Positions 1 through 12,832 of a stretch of DNA of 64,000 nt are shown piece by piece. The stretch is from Gentiana macrophylla (taxonomy: Eukaryota; Streptophyta; Magnoliopsida; Gentianales; Gentianaceae). Within the stretch, counting starts at the first letter, position 1; each line of letters begins with the position of its first letter. The stretch lies in the NCBI GenBank assembly GCA_026214975.1, contig JAOBSW010000555.1:310001-374000 (forward strand), written 5' to 3'. The notes under the pieces were generated by a model that saw only the letters and a program-made list of their open reading frames with translations, was not told the origin of the DNA and ran no database searches. The position numbers and the translations under genes were made by a program.

Positions 1-667
1 GAATAATCCTTGATTTTATTCTCTTTGATTTCAGTGATCCGGATTTTCTTAAAATGTTCTTCATAAAATCCGCCCTTGTTTGATTCTGCCTTAATTCCTT
101 GATCTCCTTAATTTCCACAGTTAGAATAAAATGCAGATATCATACTTCACTTGCATGTTGCTTTACCGGTTCAGGGAATCTGCTTATAGGTTGTTACTTT
201 GCTGTTGAGATTCTCTTCACCGTTTTTCTTGATAGTCAGCCGGTAGAGCTTTTACATAGATGTTTTGATGTTTCCTTTATTTCTTTGATTTTCAATTTCT
301 AGGTATGCTTGCACTTCACAAATCCTTGATATTGGTGACATCAGCGTACACCATATTGAAAATGAATAGATTTCATCACTTGTAATATATCTTAGACTTA
401 CCCAAGGTCATCACAGACTTCCTTGGTTGTAAGTAAGTCCATAAGTCTTCACTTTACTCTACTGGTACTTGGCTGACTTCACTCAACTGGTCTTCAGTCT
501 TTCACTGAGCCATCCTAGCTACCAGTTTAGTACAATGCTTGTCTGACTAAACTTATGCAACATGTCAGACTCTAAGTAAAGTCTTATACGGATATTTCTA
601 ACTTATTTCAGGCTCGCTATAACAATTAGTCTGGCCCATCATCAAAATAAATAAAATGTTCCTAAAA
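1..667 (-). repeat. 3' LTR of SIRE-like copia element (cut by window start)
   Basis: The sequence aligns base for base with 28281-28940 apart from scattered differences; both copies share the AATAATCCTTGATTTTATT stretch and the terminal GTTCCTAA. It lies directly after a polypurine tract on the minus strand, so it is the downstream LTR of the copia element whose pol is at 3.2-5.2 kb. The outer end is beyond the window. The terminal CA of the plus-strand reading is mutated to AA here but intact in the partner copy. Confidence 0.85.
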
Positions 668-682
668 ATTTCCCCCTTTTTG
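668..682 (-). promoter_or_regulatory. Polypurine tract of SIRE-like copia element
   Basis: On the minus strand the run AAAAAGGGGGAAA abuts the LTR start. This is the plus-strand primer site used in reverse transcription. The same tract, followed by nearly the same LTR start, recurs at 63780-63793 before the LTR of the large element at the window end. Confidence 0.8.
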
Positions 683-943
683 ATGATGCCAAAACCCTCA
701 AAAGCCTGAACATAAGTGATCATTTTTCATATAATAAAAGAATAGAACTCTAAACTTTTATTCATCCATGGAGGGCATAAGAAGAGAAAAAATAGAGAAA
801 ATTATTAAAGTCTACTTTTTCTCTAAGATTCTGACACTTTTTCTTGTGCTTTCAGTGCCCTTACCTTTTGAGCTTTAAGGCTTTTCACTACCTTCCCCTT
901 TTTGGTAGCATCATGCCTCTCTTTCAGAATTCTGTTTGTGGCC

Positions 944-2771
944 TCAGACACTGTATATGATTGTTTCAAGCTGCTTGATGGCATAATCTAAGGGGCTGTC
1001 AAAGGCCTGAAGTTGTTGAGAGTGAATTTCAAGTGTGTCAACCATTTGATTAAACCTGTCATCTATTGCACTTACTAGATGCTCCAAATTTGTATGGACA
1101 TGTTGTATGATTAGTGAATCCAGCTGACTGATTACATCACCTTGCATTTCTAGTACATCATCTTGAACCTCAATGTGGTAAGAAGAGCCTCAATCTTCTG
1201 CTCCATAGAGGTGTAACCACTCCTCAGTGTTGCTTGGAGATTTTCCCTACTGAGATTTTGCTTTTCCATGTCAGCAATCACAAGGCCAATATCCATATGA
1301 AATGACATGTCTGTATTGTCAGTGGTAGGTTGTGCCTATGTTGGTGTCTCTCCAGAGTCTGCTTGAGCTTGCTCTTCATCAATTTCTTCTTCTTCAATCT
1401 CCATGTCAGATAGGATTGTTTGGGGTAGCTTGATTCTCCAAGTCTTAGTTAGGACTTTGCTTCATCTTCATCTGCTACAGCTTCAATTTCCTCAGCTGTC
1501 ATTCCATCTTGGTCAATGTTGGGGGTCCTTGTTGAGACTGTTGGTGGTACTTTCTCAGCTGGTTCTCTCAGCTTCTGTTCATTTACAGCCTTACTCCTTT
1601 GAATAACATCCTGAAGTGTCAGATTATCATCAGATTCATTAGTGTGATGTTCAACCTTTTCTTCTTCTTTTTCTTCCATTCTATCAATTGCTTTGTCCTC
1701 CTCCTCATCTTCATCAGGAATCAGATAGTAAGCTTCCTCATCCTCTTCCTCTTCTACTTCATCAGAGATTACAATTGGATCTTCATCAATTCTTGCTCCT
1801 CCAACGTTTCTTCTAACATTTCTTGTGTTGGATCTTGTTCTTCTCCTAAACCCAAAAGTGATTGCCTCAGCTGATTTCCTTTTCTTGTCTTTCTTCAAGT
1901 ATGTGAACATCACTTTTGCTTCATGCAATTTGTGCAATTGGATAAGTTTCACCTTCATCTGATCAAACAGATATTGCAGAGGGATTCCATATGATTTCCT
2001 TTCCCAGAAGATATCTCTCTTTTTCTGTCCTTTCTTGGCTGCTAACTTGCCAATGTCAATCTTACGTTGTATATGCTCCTTCAATCTATTGAAAAGGAAG
2101 ATTGACCAGTTGAACTCAAGGCCTTAAAAGATGGTGGCCATTAGTCTGATCCTTACCTCCGTTATGCCATGCATGGAGCCCTTCTTTCATTTTATACTCT
2201 TCATGATCAAGTGAGCAAATTCTTCAAACGGCTTCTTGAGTGCCGATCTTGGATAGTTGAATCTCTTAGTAGCAGGATCAGGATTCTTGGCAATCTCCTC
2301 CAAGAAGGTATCAGTGTGTTTTCCACATTTTTTTTATCTCTGGGGGTCTAGTGTTGGAGAGTTTGAGATACCTAGTGAGTAGACCGGGTGTGATTACTAG
2401 TTCTCTTCCATATATATTGCTTGTGATACAGTCCGGTGATCTTTTCTTCTTCCCTAGAACTAATTTGGAATTCTTCCAAAAGGAAATTAGAGATTCATTG
2501 CAGATACCTGTGATTGGTGGGTTAAGAAAGGTCATCAACCCTATATTAGTGCACCCATCTACCAATCGATGTGCTTAGGGGTTGTTGTTGCACAAAGTGA
2601 GATAGTGCTCGGATCTGAAGTGAGACCCGGTGAAAATGGACCTTTCATACTCCTTGCCGGACTTTTTGATTGTGGAAGATGAAGCCATTTTTGAGATTTG
2701 TAAGAGCTTTGAAATTTCAAGAGGAAATAGGGTTTAAGAAATTTAAAGTAAGCGTAAAGTTTATGAAACAA
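944..2771 (-). pseudogene. Env-like third ORF of SIRE-like copia element
   Basis: Downstream of copia pol, minus-strand open stretches at 2771-2559, 2565-2311, 2084-1449 and 1147-944 can be read as one decayed protein. Residues such as KGPFSPGLTSDPSTI pass into a stretch around NPPITGICNESLISFW, then a basic segment (KKGQKKRDIFWERKSYG) and a highly acidic tail (about 1700-1800). The layout, an extra ORF between RNase H and the 3' LTR, is that of SIRE/Maximus-type copia elements, and the stretch resembles the 'putative plant transposon protein' domain. Function is unknown for the family. It is broken by several frameshifts. A comparable ORF occurs at 60.3-60.9 kb. Confidence 0.55.
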
Positions 2772-2874
2772 CCTAAGTGTTGTTTATATAATAGAGATTT
2801 GAGAGTGTGAATGTGGTTGAATATGGAAGGATTTAGTGGAGTAATGGCATGATTTTGTGTAGAAGAAATCGTGG

Positions 2875-3123
2875 TTATAGAGGTAGTGGGGGAGTGGATT
2901 GAAGTATGTAATGATCAATCCCAGGAATCAAGGCGTTGCCGTCATTCAAATTATAACCTCTATAATTTAAAAACTGATATACACGTGTATGATTCTCAAT
3001 AATAAATACATAAATCCTCAGATTTGGCACATGTGTAAGTGCATTATTCATTTCACACTTCTTATAAAAATGATAATTATCCTTCACCGGTGGAGTGAGG
3101 GTCGCTAACTTTTCATCGAGCAT
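2875..3123 (-). pseudogene. N-terminal part of the env-like region, 82 codons
   Basis: A short minus-strand open stretch between the end of copia RNase H and the env-like pieces, containing NALTHVPNLRIYVF and LNYRGYNLNDGN. It has no domain I recognise. Its position and strand suggest it belongs to the same decayed third ORF. It could also be linker sequence with a chance reading frame. Confidence 0.3.
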
Positions 3124-3169
3124 CTTTCATCATAATCTGTTCTAACAATCGGTGGAGTGAACTTCGCTT

Positions 3170-5176
3170 GATGCAGGTGCCTTACCACGCCAAGTGGCGC
3201 ACCCAAAATGGCAAAGGTTCGGTCAGTTGGTGAAGTCACTTATTGATTACTCCAGTTAGCTACTCCTTGTAACTTAGTCAATTTCAATCATTCCCAACTC
3301 AGTTCTTAGCTTACAAAATCTTTCATGACTGAGTGGTTTTGTGAAAATGTCAGCCAATTGATCTTCTGTATATATGTACCTTAAGATTACATCTCTTTTC
3401 TAGTATGTGATCTCTGATGAAATGATGTCTAACATCAATATGCTTTGTTCTTGAGTGAAGCACATGATTCTCTGTAAATGATATTGCATTTGTATTATCA
3501 CACATGATTGGAATTGTCTTCTCTTCTATTCCATAGTCTCTTAGCTGTAGTCTGATCCATAATACTTGTGCACAACAGCTACCTGCTGCTTTATATTATG
3601 CTTCAGCTGTTGAAGTAAATATGGAATTCTACTTTTAACTAAACCATGATACTAGTTTGCTGCCTAGCATCTGACAAGTTCCTAAAGTGTTTTTTCTATC
3701 AATTTTACATTAGCATAGTCTGAATCCGAGTAAGATATTAGTTTGAATCCACCATCTTTCAGATCCTACATTGATTGTATGCTTCAGATATTTGATGATT
3801 CTCTTAGCTTCTAGCAAATGAAATTCCTTAGGTTGAGCTTGAAATCTTACACTTACTCCTACTGCAAATGCTATAAAAGGTGTGCTTGCAGTTAGATAGA
3901 GTAGGGATCCAATAATTCCTCTGTATAGCTTTTGATCAACATCCTTCCAGTTTTCATCCTTTCCAAGTATAATTCTTGCACACATAGGTGTTTCAGAAGT
4001 TCCACTTGTGTCCATACCATACTTGTAGATTAAGTCTTTAGTGTACTTGCTTGATTGAAGAAGATCCCATATTTCATCTGTTTCACTTGTAAACCAAGGA
4101 AGTAGTTAAGTTCTCCCATCATACTCATTTGAAATTTTCTTTTCATCGGATTTGCAATTTTTTCACATAACGTTTCATCTTTTGATCCAAAAATGATGTC
4201 ATCCACATAGATATGAACTAGCAAAGTTCTTGTTCCATCTTCTCATTTGAAAAGAGTCTTGTCAATGGTTCATTTGCTGAATCTATTGTTGATTAGGAAT
4301 TGCAACATTGTCGCATACCAGGCTCTAGGTGCTTGTTTGAGTCTGTATAGTGCCTTTTTGAGCTTGTATTCCTTATCTTCTTTTCCCTTTATCTGAAAAC
4401 CAGGTGGTTGTTCCACATAAATTCTTCTTCCAAGAGTCTATTTAGAAATGCACTATTTACATCCATCTGATAGACTTTGAATTCCATGTGAGCTGCAAAA
4501 GCTAGGAAAAGTCTGATTGCTTCCAATCTTGCTATTGGTGCAAAGGTTTCATCATAATCTATGCCTTCCGCTTGTCAATATCCTTTTGCAAATAGACTTG
4601 CTTTGATTCTCACAATTGCTCCTTGTTCATCCATCTTGTTTTTGAACACCCACTTTGTTCCAATGATGTTGGCCATGTCTGGTCTATCAACTAGTTCCCA
4701 AACTTCATTTCTATCGAATTCATTGAGTTCTTCTTGAATGGCTTTAATCCAATCAGCATTTGGATTGCATCATCTACTGTCTTGGGTTCCACTTGTGACA
4801 GAGAACAAGTTAGCATGCTTTCCATATGTCCTATGGTTCTAACCCCTGCAAGAATATCTCCAATGACCTGTTCTTCTGGATGATCTCTGAGAAAATTGAA
4901 GTCAGGTTGAAGTTGTGCTTGTTCTGGTGCTTCTACTATTCCTTCTTGTGCATCAACTTCTTGAGTTTGGGTTGGTTGCTCTTTTGTTGTGGTAGCTGGT
5001 ATCATCTTGATTGTCAACAGAGTGGTTCAGAATTGTAGCTGGTACTTTGTATTTATGTAGATTTGTCTTTGTGCAGCTTCTTCTTCAAAAGTGTGTAGAT
5101 TGTCACCATTAGTGTTTGGTTCATCAAACACTACATGAACTGATTCTTCAATCACCAAAGTTCTCTTGTTGAGTAC
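3170..5176 (-). pseudogene. Copia pol, C-terminal half (RT and RNase H), SIRE-like
   Basis: Reading the minus strand from 5176, the linker NKRTLVIEESVHVVFDEPN is followed by RT signatures (TKWVFKNKMDEQG, FAPIARLEAIRLFLAFA, YQMDVNSAFLN), then the catalytic YVDDIIFGS at about 4215-4190 and GELNYFLGLQV. RNase H follows with LHSRTKHIDVRHHFIRD and QLADIFTKPL at about 3350. Several stops and frameshifts show it is dead. Gag, protease and integrase are missing: the element is cut at 5176 by the gypsy LTR, and its 5' part has been lost (see 28139). Confidence 0.85.
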
Positions 5177-6612
5177 TGATCGCGTGCAAAGCACTTACTA
5201 GCAATAGGACTAGGTCCATCGTGGTGGAATACGGGCGAGTCAAGGTCGATCCCACATAGACTCATAAGAACGTCTAATTATCAAGATTGAGCTTGTCACA
5301 ATGGATGGTCTACGACCAACTATACTCTAGATGGTAGTAAATTTGGTGTCATAAACTAACAATATTACGCTAGCTCAAACGAATGTAAACAAGAGTTTCT
5401 AATATATTAGTTCAATTATGAGTAATTAGTTATTCCCCCCACACATGCAACAGTCCTCCTCATTGGTGAATTTTAATTCATTGTTCAGCTATGGGTAAAA
5501 CTCTTAACCCTATCTACTCCGAAAATGGTAGTAGACAATCTATACACAAGCTACCCTCCTTAATTGGTCTGTAATAGCCCATATGCATAAAGAACAAGTG
5601 ATGTAGATAATGAGCGCTAACTCATACCGCAAACCAATCTAGACAACTGTCAACACTGTTCAGCACGTTCCTAGGGCCCATCATGCTAATGTCCAAACTA
5701 ACACTTCACTATTCGTATTTCATGCTAGTTTTACGAAGACATGAAAATAGATGATCAGGCTACTATCATGTAAATTGAATCTATCGATCTATGTAGCCAG
5801 CGCCGATTCTCATAAATTAGTAATTTACTAGGTATTCAGATCTAGCGATATAGACCGTTGTAGATCTAAAGAACGCAATTACTATTTCGTGATTTCTTCA
5901 CCAACGAATTAGATCTATAACACATAGGATAAAAGAAACTAACTACTACATAATTAAGCTTAATAAACAATTAAAACACATTAGTCGAATAAAACAACGA
6001 TAGATCTACATCTTGGAAAAGGCAGAAATCATACCCTCGAAGACGAGCGTAGATCTCCCATGAATATCACCCTTGGATCTCTCCCTAGGCGGCATAAAGA
6101 ACAAAGAACTTTTATTGAATAATAATTGTAGTATTTGTGTGCTACCAACGTTACATTGAACTCTGAGGCGAAGCCTCTTATTTATAGGTACATAAAGCGG
6201 CTTAGAAACACCTAGTTCTACCTCTTGTCCAAGGAAATACGTTTCTGAAGAATCTGGACCCTCGGTAAGTCGGTACCTATCCTCGGTATACCGAGGGCAA
6301 TTTCGTACATCTTCTTCTGCCGACTTAGCTTGGAATGTTCTGGAATACCCTAGGCCCATTTCTTTCATTCAGTCCACTCCAGATTCGTCCACAATGCTCA
6401 GCCCAATATTTTGTATCCTAAAAATAATCAAATAATGCACGAAATAATATCGAAATATGGAAAATAAACGCTAAGTGCAGATATCTCTACTCATGAACCC
6501 GACATATGATATTTAACTCAAATGGTTCATATTTATAAGTCGAAACAACTATTTTTAGCTTCTAATGGATAGAATGTTGATGTCGTAGGATAGACTATTT
6601 TAAGCGTCACCA
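5177..6612 (-). repeat. 3' LTR of Athila-like gypsy element (1436 bp)
   Basis: On the plus strand it begins TGATCGCGTGCAAAGC, immediately after copia coding sequence, and ends GCGTCACCA, immediately before a PPT. Its TG...CA ends are therefore correct. A TATA motif (TATAAATA on the minus strand, 6179-6186) fits a U3 promoter. The length suits Athila/Tat LTRs. The partner 5' LTR is absent, lost in the deletion at 28139. Confidence 0.75.
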
Positions 6613-6626
6613 ACTACCCCTCACTA
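6613..6626 (-). promoter_or_regulatory. Polypurine tract of gypsy element
   Basis: The minus strand reads TAGTGAGGGGTAGT directly before the LTR start TGGTGACGC. It fixes the inner LTR border at 6612. Confidence 0.75.
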
Positions 6627-8040
6627 GCCTTTTGCTCGTCCTCGAGCACGGTATCAAGGCGGAATGTACCACCAAGAGCAATCTCCATCAACTACCACAC
6701 ATTCAATAAAGATTTCCGGCAGAACATAGATTAAGCCGCAATCCACAAGCTTCCCATTAATCACTACTTATCATGCAACAATGTGTCGTGTGATGAATCA
6801 GTCGTGATAGTGCGTTCGTGAGGAGAATCAAGTTGTATTAACCCCACAATCTTAACTTACCTATGCATACACTCGCTCATCTTGCCTTCAGACTTGGTTA
6901 CACAACATGGTACCTTAATTGGGTCAGGCGGACTCGGGGACTGAGCATCGCTCTTAAGTCCTCGTTTTTTTCTTTTTTTGTGAGGGTCATGCCCTTTTTA
7001 CACGAGTTCACTTCCCTCAATGCCTTTATTGCATATATTTTTTTCATTATTGTTTATAATTTTTCAAAACAATTTTCCTGGCAGATTTGCTCACTTTTTT
7101 TCTCTTTCTCTCACAAGCCCGTTTGTCCCGATTACCTCTTGGGGCATTCAAGTTGTTTCCCTTGTCTTACAATAATTCGTTAAAGTATAAATGATTCCTG
7201 GTTAAAACGATTCATCATCTAAGCTTAAAAACTTCTCACTGAGATTATGTGCTCAAATATTGATTGCAATGACAAAATAATAATTAATAAGTTACTACTT
7301 CATACAACTTAACATATGCTCATTCTTCCATACTAAATTGAATATGCTACAGCTCACTTCAAATTGAACTTGGGATCATTTTCTACCGATTCCTTACTCA
7401 AAAAGTGCAATAAACAAGCTAAAAACAGTGTTCAATTTTCAAAATTATTCCCGTTTTCGACTACCTAGCTAAGACGCCTACCCCCCACTTATTATTGACA
7501 TTGTGCCCAATGACTAATAATATAGAAAAGAAAAGATACTTAGCTCTGGAATTGGTCAGCTGAGTCAAAGCGAATCCTGGAGAAGAATCATTGGCTCCTA
7601 GGTCATTCCTCTTCCAAGTTGTTACCTGCGTTCCAAAATACTTCCGAAAATTGTGAGTAACATATGAAGGGCAATAAGAAAATAAGATGGCGGTAATTTT
7701 ACATACCGGAGGAATGCACAAAAACAGTTTAAGCCACTTTATTGTTTATTGGCCTAAGAAAGACGCAAAAACTTTTACGAGGGTATCACATGAGAATCGT
7801 GAAGGAAAAAACCACATATATCTCTAGTCAGATGACCGAAGATATATGTGATGAAAAAAACCTTGCTATTGTCATGCTACTTTATTGACTCAAAATAACT
7901 CAAATAAAAAAAAGCAATAATAAGGTGTTAGAAATAGTTCTGAGTTTATAGTCACCAGCTCGACTGTACTAATCGGGCTCCTTTATTCATACTTCGGATC
8001 CGTCAACGTAAAGACTTCTAACTTAGGGTTATACTTGTGC
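6627..8040 (-). other. Untranslated 3' region of gypsy element
   Basis: No coherent coding frame is visible between the integrase end and the PPT. Athila-group elements often carry a long non-coding or env-like stretch here. It contains oligo-T runs near 6965 and 7085 and a second G-rich minus-strand tract near 7483-7489, but nothing I can assign. Confidence 0.5.
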
Positions 8041-8071
8041 TCTAGGTAATGCTTCAGCCTGTGGCCGTTTA

Positions 8072-8521
8072 CTATGAAAGTCTGCCCAGAGTATTTTTCG
8101 TAACTTCACACGCACCTGAATTGAAAACTATCGTGACTACATGTGGTCCATACCATCTAGACTTCAACTTCCCAGGAAAAAGACGAAGATGCGAATTATA
8201 TACCAGCACCTTATCTCCAACTTTAAATGTGCGGTTCAAAATTTTCTTAGCATGCAGACGCTTCGTTCTTTCCTTGTATACCTTTGCATCCTCATATGCT
8301 TGAAGTCTAAACTCCTCCAATCTATTCAACTCTAGCATTTTCTTTTCACCGGCTAAATTCTCATCAATGTTTAGAAACCTCGTAGCCCACAGCGCTCGGT
8401 CCTCGAGTTCTACCGGTAAATGACACGTTTTTCCAAACACTATCATATACGGTGACATCCCAATCGTGGTCCTATAAGCTGATCTATTCGCCCAAAGACC
8501 GTCATCTAATTCAAAGACCAA
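8072..8521 (-). pseudogene. Gypsy integrase C-terminal region
   Basis: 149 codons with LDDGLWANRSAYRTTIGMSP, PYMIVFGKTCHLPVELE, and further on FKVGDKVLVYNSHLRLFPGK and LKSRWYGPHVV, the usual C-terminal part of plant Ty3/gypsy integrase before the 3' untranslated region. It is in the same orientation as the integrase core just upstream and separated from it only by a short frame break near 8530. Confidence 0.85.
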
Positions 8522-8544
8522 TCCTTCCTCGTGAGATTCGTAGT

Positions 8545-9300
8545 CTACTCTAAGATCCTCTTAATCTCTCTGTTCATGACTTCTACTTGTCCACTTTTCT
8601 GGGGGTGATATGCTGCTGCAATCTTATATCTAACCCCATATCTCATCATCAACTTTTCAAACAACCTATTACAGAAATGACTCATTATGTCACTAATTAT
8701 GGCTCTGGGCACTTCAAACCTCGTCAAAATGTTGTTCTTAAGAAACCTCAGGACAACCTTGACATCATTAGTAGGTGAGGCCACCGTCTCCACCCATTTG
8801 GAAACATAACCAACTGCTACCAGAATGTAACATTTTGATTTTGATGATGTGAAAGGCCCAACGAAATCAATTCCCCAAATATCGAATAACTCCACTTCTA
8901 AGATACTCTGCAGTGGCATCTCGTTCCTCTTAAAAATGTTACCGGTCATTTGACAGGAATGACAGGATCTTGTAAACTCGTTAGCAGATTTATGAATTAT
9001 AGGCCAATAGAATCCACACTACAATATCTTTGCGATTGTCTTGTCTGGCCCATAGTGACCTCCAACTTCTCTAGAATGACATTGGTGCAAAATACTTGGA
9101 ATCTCATCATCAAGGACGCATCTCCTCAGAATGGCATCAGGGCACAGCTTGTATAGGTAGGGATCATCCCAATGATAATGCTTCAGATACATGAAAAACT
9201 TGTTTTTATCCGCGTTCTTGAATTCCGGTGGTAGGTACTTTCCTGCTAGATAATTGACAATGTTAGCAAACCAAGGGTATACTTTGCCCACTCTTGATGT
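8545..9300 (-). pseudogene. Gypsy integrase zinc-binding and catalytic core (Athila-like)
   Basis: The H2C2 zinc finger spans about 9160-8950 (HQCHSREVGGHYGPDKT, then a TAG stop, then FTRSCHSCQMTGN). The catalytic core follows: LFDIWGIDFVGPF gives the first Asp, PRAIISDIMSHF the second, and HPQKSGQVEVMNREI the Glu, so the DDE triad is intact. The wording WGIDFVGPF and VSKWVETVASPTNDVKVV places it in the Athila/Tat branch of Ty3/gypsy. The TAG near 9013 replaces an expected Gln (CAG to TAG). Confidence 0.88.
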
Positions 9301-9324
9301 ACTTTGTCGGGGCTGAGATTCAAC

Positions 9325-9627
9325 TCAAGTTACCACTGAGACGGAAAAATGTTGTTCATCGGGAAAGCTCTCCCTGATCTCAGTCGGTTGCTCTTCTTCC
9401 AACAATGTTAATCTCGACAGGTGATCAGCCACGTGATTCTCATATCCCTTTTTATCCTTGATCTCGACATCAAACTCCTGTAAGAGTAGAATCCATCTTA
9501 AAAATCTTGGCTTGGAGTCTTGCTTGGTTAGAAGGTATCTCAAAGCTGCATGGTCAGTGAATACAGTGACTTTGAATCCTATCAGGTATGGTTGAAACTT
9601 GTCGAATGCAAAGATGACAGCTAAGAT
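9325..9627 (-). pseudogene. Gypsy RNase H, C-terminal part
   Basis: The minus strand reads [54 protein letters not shown] and HVADHLSRL, the RNase H tail of plant gypsy elements. The frame stops matching at 9631, where the CACTA-like insertion begins. Its first half is at 25278-25400, ending in TTEKE, so the two halves join in frame as E-I-L-A-V. Confidence 0.88.
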
Positions 9628-10757
9628 TTCTACAACATTTTTGGCTTATTGCGGCGCAAAATAAATGCCGGGACAATAGGAATTAAGCGCCGTAAAAACA
9701 ATCACGACACATAAAATGCCATTTATTTAAGTGTCGTGAATACTGGCGTCGGCAATGTTTGCGGCACTTTTTTGTTCCGTCGGTAAACGTTTGTGGCAAT
9801 TATATGGCACTTAGAAAAAGTGTTGGGTTTTCTTTTGCGGCACATTGTCGACACTTCCTAATGTGTCGAATTTCTTTTATATTGTTTTCCGTCACTTTGC
9901 ACTTTCTTTGTGGCAAATTTGCCGACGCCTTTTCATTTAGAATGACACTCTTTTATGGCAATTTACCAACATTTGTTACATGTGCCGCAGTTTTTTAAAT
10001 AGTAATTTACCGAGAATTTTTTTATAATTATGATGACTTTTACAGCAATTGCATGGTACATAGTCAAACCGTCCATTTTGTATTAATGACAATTTCTTGA
10101 AAAATAATACGTTTGTCGGGGATCTAGTAACCCGCTTTCTTACACACTTGACAAAATTGATGGCCATGTTTAGGTCACAGTTTGCCCATATATGAGTAAA
10201 GTACTAAACTTGGGCATTAATATCATAAATTTCAAGAACCTCACCAAAAGACATGGTCAACATAAACACCGCCTCTATCAAATTGATATTCAAAAGTTGA
10301 AAAAGTAGATCAAATTTCTCTAGCTATATTCAAGAGTAACAATAGTTTCCCTAAAGGGAGTTACCGAAAATGAAAATTTAATAATTGAGCAAGTTGAATA
10401 ATTCACCCCAAAGACAATTCATAGCTTTTGTTGCTTACTCCCTCCATAGTCTTCCTTCATCTTGCAGTAGTTAACCACATCGAGCATCAACGTTAAGTAA
10501 CTTCAGCACATATTTCTTGATCCACTCGCTTTCATTATCCTAACATTGCTTGCATTTTAAAACCCCAAGCAAAATATCTTATCCTTGTGTTAAACATTTT
10601 ATAGGTGAAATTTGACAAAAAAACAACAGAAATTCCACAATGTTGGATTGTAATAGATTCATGTATAAGATTTAATACACAACAGATTCTCACCTTTCTT
10701 ATCAAGTTCAATTGGATCTCTTCTACTCTACAAATCGGTTTAACTCCTTCTCACCTT

Positions 10758-11084
10758 TTATACATCAATAATAGTATTCGCATCACTAATGTTTCCCTCC
10801 CTCACAGTGCCAACTAAGCCGTGCAGTTTTTTGACCTCTTCTTCTTTGAGTTTATTTAGATCGATTTTTAAACGATCTCTGGCAACAAAAAAATCTAAAA
10901 CATGACAAGTTGTTATAACGAAGAAAATTTAAAATAAGAAGGAAACATATTATGTATGTAAATGCAACGGACTTAAACAAAATAAAACATATATTTACTT
11001 CATGCGTTGTAGTGTGTCCAGCTCCAATCGAACGTCCTCCATGCACGGTATTGACCTCTTGGCTATTGAAATCAAGATTGTATT
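10758..11084 (-). pseudogene. Two putative C-terminal exons of an unknown spliced gene
   Basis: The last exon reads 10878-10758 on the minus strand: it follows a TTGCCAG acceptor, encodes DRLKIDLNKLKEEEVKKLHG and a further 19 residues, and ends in TAA. The preceding exon (11084-10999) follows TTTAG and ends at a GTAAAT donor; in the joining frame it gives CMEDVRLELDTLQRM. Phases agree (two bases plus one base form a Lys codon). The product would be a leucine- and lysine-rich coiled coil. I do not recognise the family. A DNA-binding accessory transposase of the surrounding CACTA-like element is possible, since such proteins end in coiled coils, but this is inference. Confidence 0.35.
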
Positions 11085-11183
11085 CTAAATCTTCAAAACT
11101 CCGTTTGCAGATCTTGAACTATTGTATAGGTCTTTTTAATTCATGCCCCATCAGCGGTGTAAACTGTTCACATTCCTGATACA

Positions 11184-11400
11184 AAAAAAAGGGTAAACCC
11201 TACCCCCGAGGGTCCCCACTCCCCCTGTCCCACGGGATGAGTGGAGATGTAAATCAAGATCCCCTAGTAGCTCAGAGTCAATGGGCTTACCTTTAACAGG
11301 AGGGAATAATTAAGCGTGTGTGGGAATCGAACCTCTAACCTCCCGCTAGGCTGCAATTACGCACCCACGCCCCTTGCCAACTGGGTTATGTCCTGGGGAC
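11184..11400 (-). mobile_element. tRNA-derived SINE (Au-like) with 15-bp target duplication
   Basis: The minus strand carries an A box (TAACCCAGTTGG, 11378-11389) and a B box (GGTTCGATTCC, 11323-11333), then ends in a run of T (plus-strand A at 11184-11190). Direct repeats CACATTCCTGATACA flank it at 11169-11183 and 11401-11415. Length about 217 bp, head wording and T-tail fit plant Au-type SINEs. SINEs are transcribed by RNA polymerase III and moved by LINE machinery. Confidence 0.85.
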
Positions 11401-11415
11401 CACATTCCTGATACA

Positions 11416-12832
11416 TAATGCAACGGATCATGAGAAAAATGGAAGGGAGTTATGTACCACAAAATCTCACACAAAAGAAGGATCATGTTTTATTTCTAAA
11501 TCTTAGCTAAATTAATAAACGATGAAGTGCGTTCATCTATGTAAATAAAACTTGTGCACACAACATTTTACGGGAGATTATAGGGGAAAAAAAGAATGAT
11601 ACAGAGGGAAAGGGGAGAAGGAAAGAGCAAGACATCATAGACATGAGATGCTTTTCAAGACGCGCTTATGTTTTTCTCCAATTCAACTCAATGATTTTGT
11701 TAGAGTGTTCCAACCCTCTATGTTTACATAAATTCCAAATGTCTTGGCCTTTGAATATGCATATACTTACTAAGGTAAACTTTCAAAGATCATTAAGAAA
11801 ATCAACATATGCATCAAAGATATTCAACCACCTTATCAGATTTTAAACCAGCCAAAAAAACGCATGAAACAAGAAATTATTCTTTAAAAAAAGCTTCCAA
11901 ACCATCACACACTACTCTTAAACAAGTAGGACCATGACAAAACTAGGTCTAGATAATGAACGTATCAATATAATCACTAGAATCATTGAAACAAAGACTA
12001 GAATATGCAATACATAATATCCATTATGCTTATTCAACACTTAACAAACACTAGAATATGCAATTATTTTAAACTAAAAGTAACTAAGTTACCTTCAAAG
12101 AAAACATGTTTACATGTAATCTAGTTTATGTTGATTCAGAAGCATGACAGAACATTTACAAGCAAAACACATGACTAGAAGACTGATATTGGGCACAAAT
12201 GAAAGAAAAAGACATTGGCTGAGTAACCAAGTGGGATTAAAACATGTGTGTTTAATAATCTCTTAGATACAATCACCTTCCAGCCAATCATCACATGGAA
12301 AAGAGCATTAAACCAACGCCAATTTATGGTCCACTGAAGGCAAATGCATATTTCAAACATATCATAAAAGAGTAACTACAAGTTCTCGATTAAAAATTCA
12401 CAATCTTATTCCACAATCTATTGATATTACACAACTAGAAAGAAAATTATAAGTCTAATAGGCTTATAAGTCAATCCAAAATGCAAAAGGGCAACCTACA
12501 ATGACCAATCTCTAGCGTAATATCCGTCTTAAAATACAATTGTATGATAATATAATTGAACAAACTGACATCTTTTAGGTTTAACTAGGGCCCTTTAGTC
12601 AACAAATGTCACTAAACAAGCATTATTTATCCAACAAGACATAGTCCTCTACATTTCAATTTTTCCCTTCTTGAATACTATAAATATATCTCAACAAGTC
12701 TAGAACATAAGTGGACGGGAAGGTACTTTCAATTAACGCATAATCCCATGTCAAGTTATAAAACAGAGGCAGACGGTAATGCAATAGCTTTCATTAGTAC
12801 ATCTAGGGAAAATTTTATAATTTTACTTACGA
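11416..12832. other. AT-rich sequence without assignable gene
   Basis: No open frame of substance is visible. If the minus-strand exons at 10758-11084 and 12833-12902 belong to one gene, this would be intron sequence, possibly hiding short exons such as the stretch near 12175-12360. Confidence 0.4.

Noticed and set aside
6863..7183. 106-codon plus-strand ORF in the gypsy 3' region
   Set aside because: Phe/Ser-rich because of T-rich non-coding sequence; opposite strand to the element and no domain.
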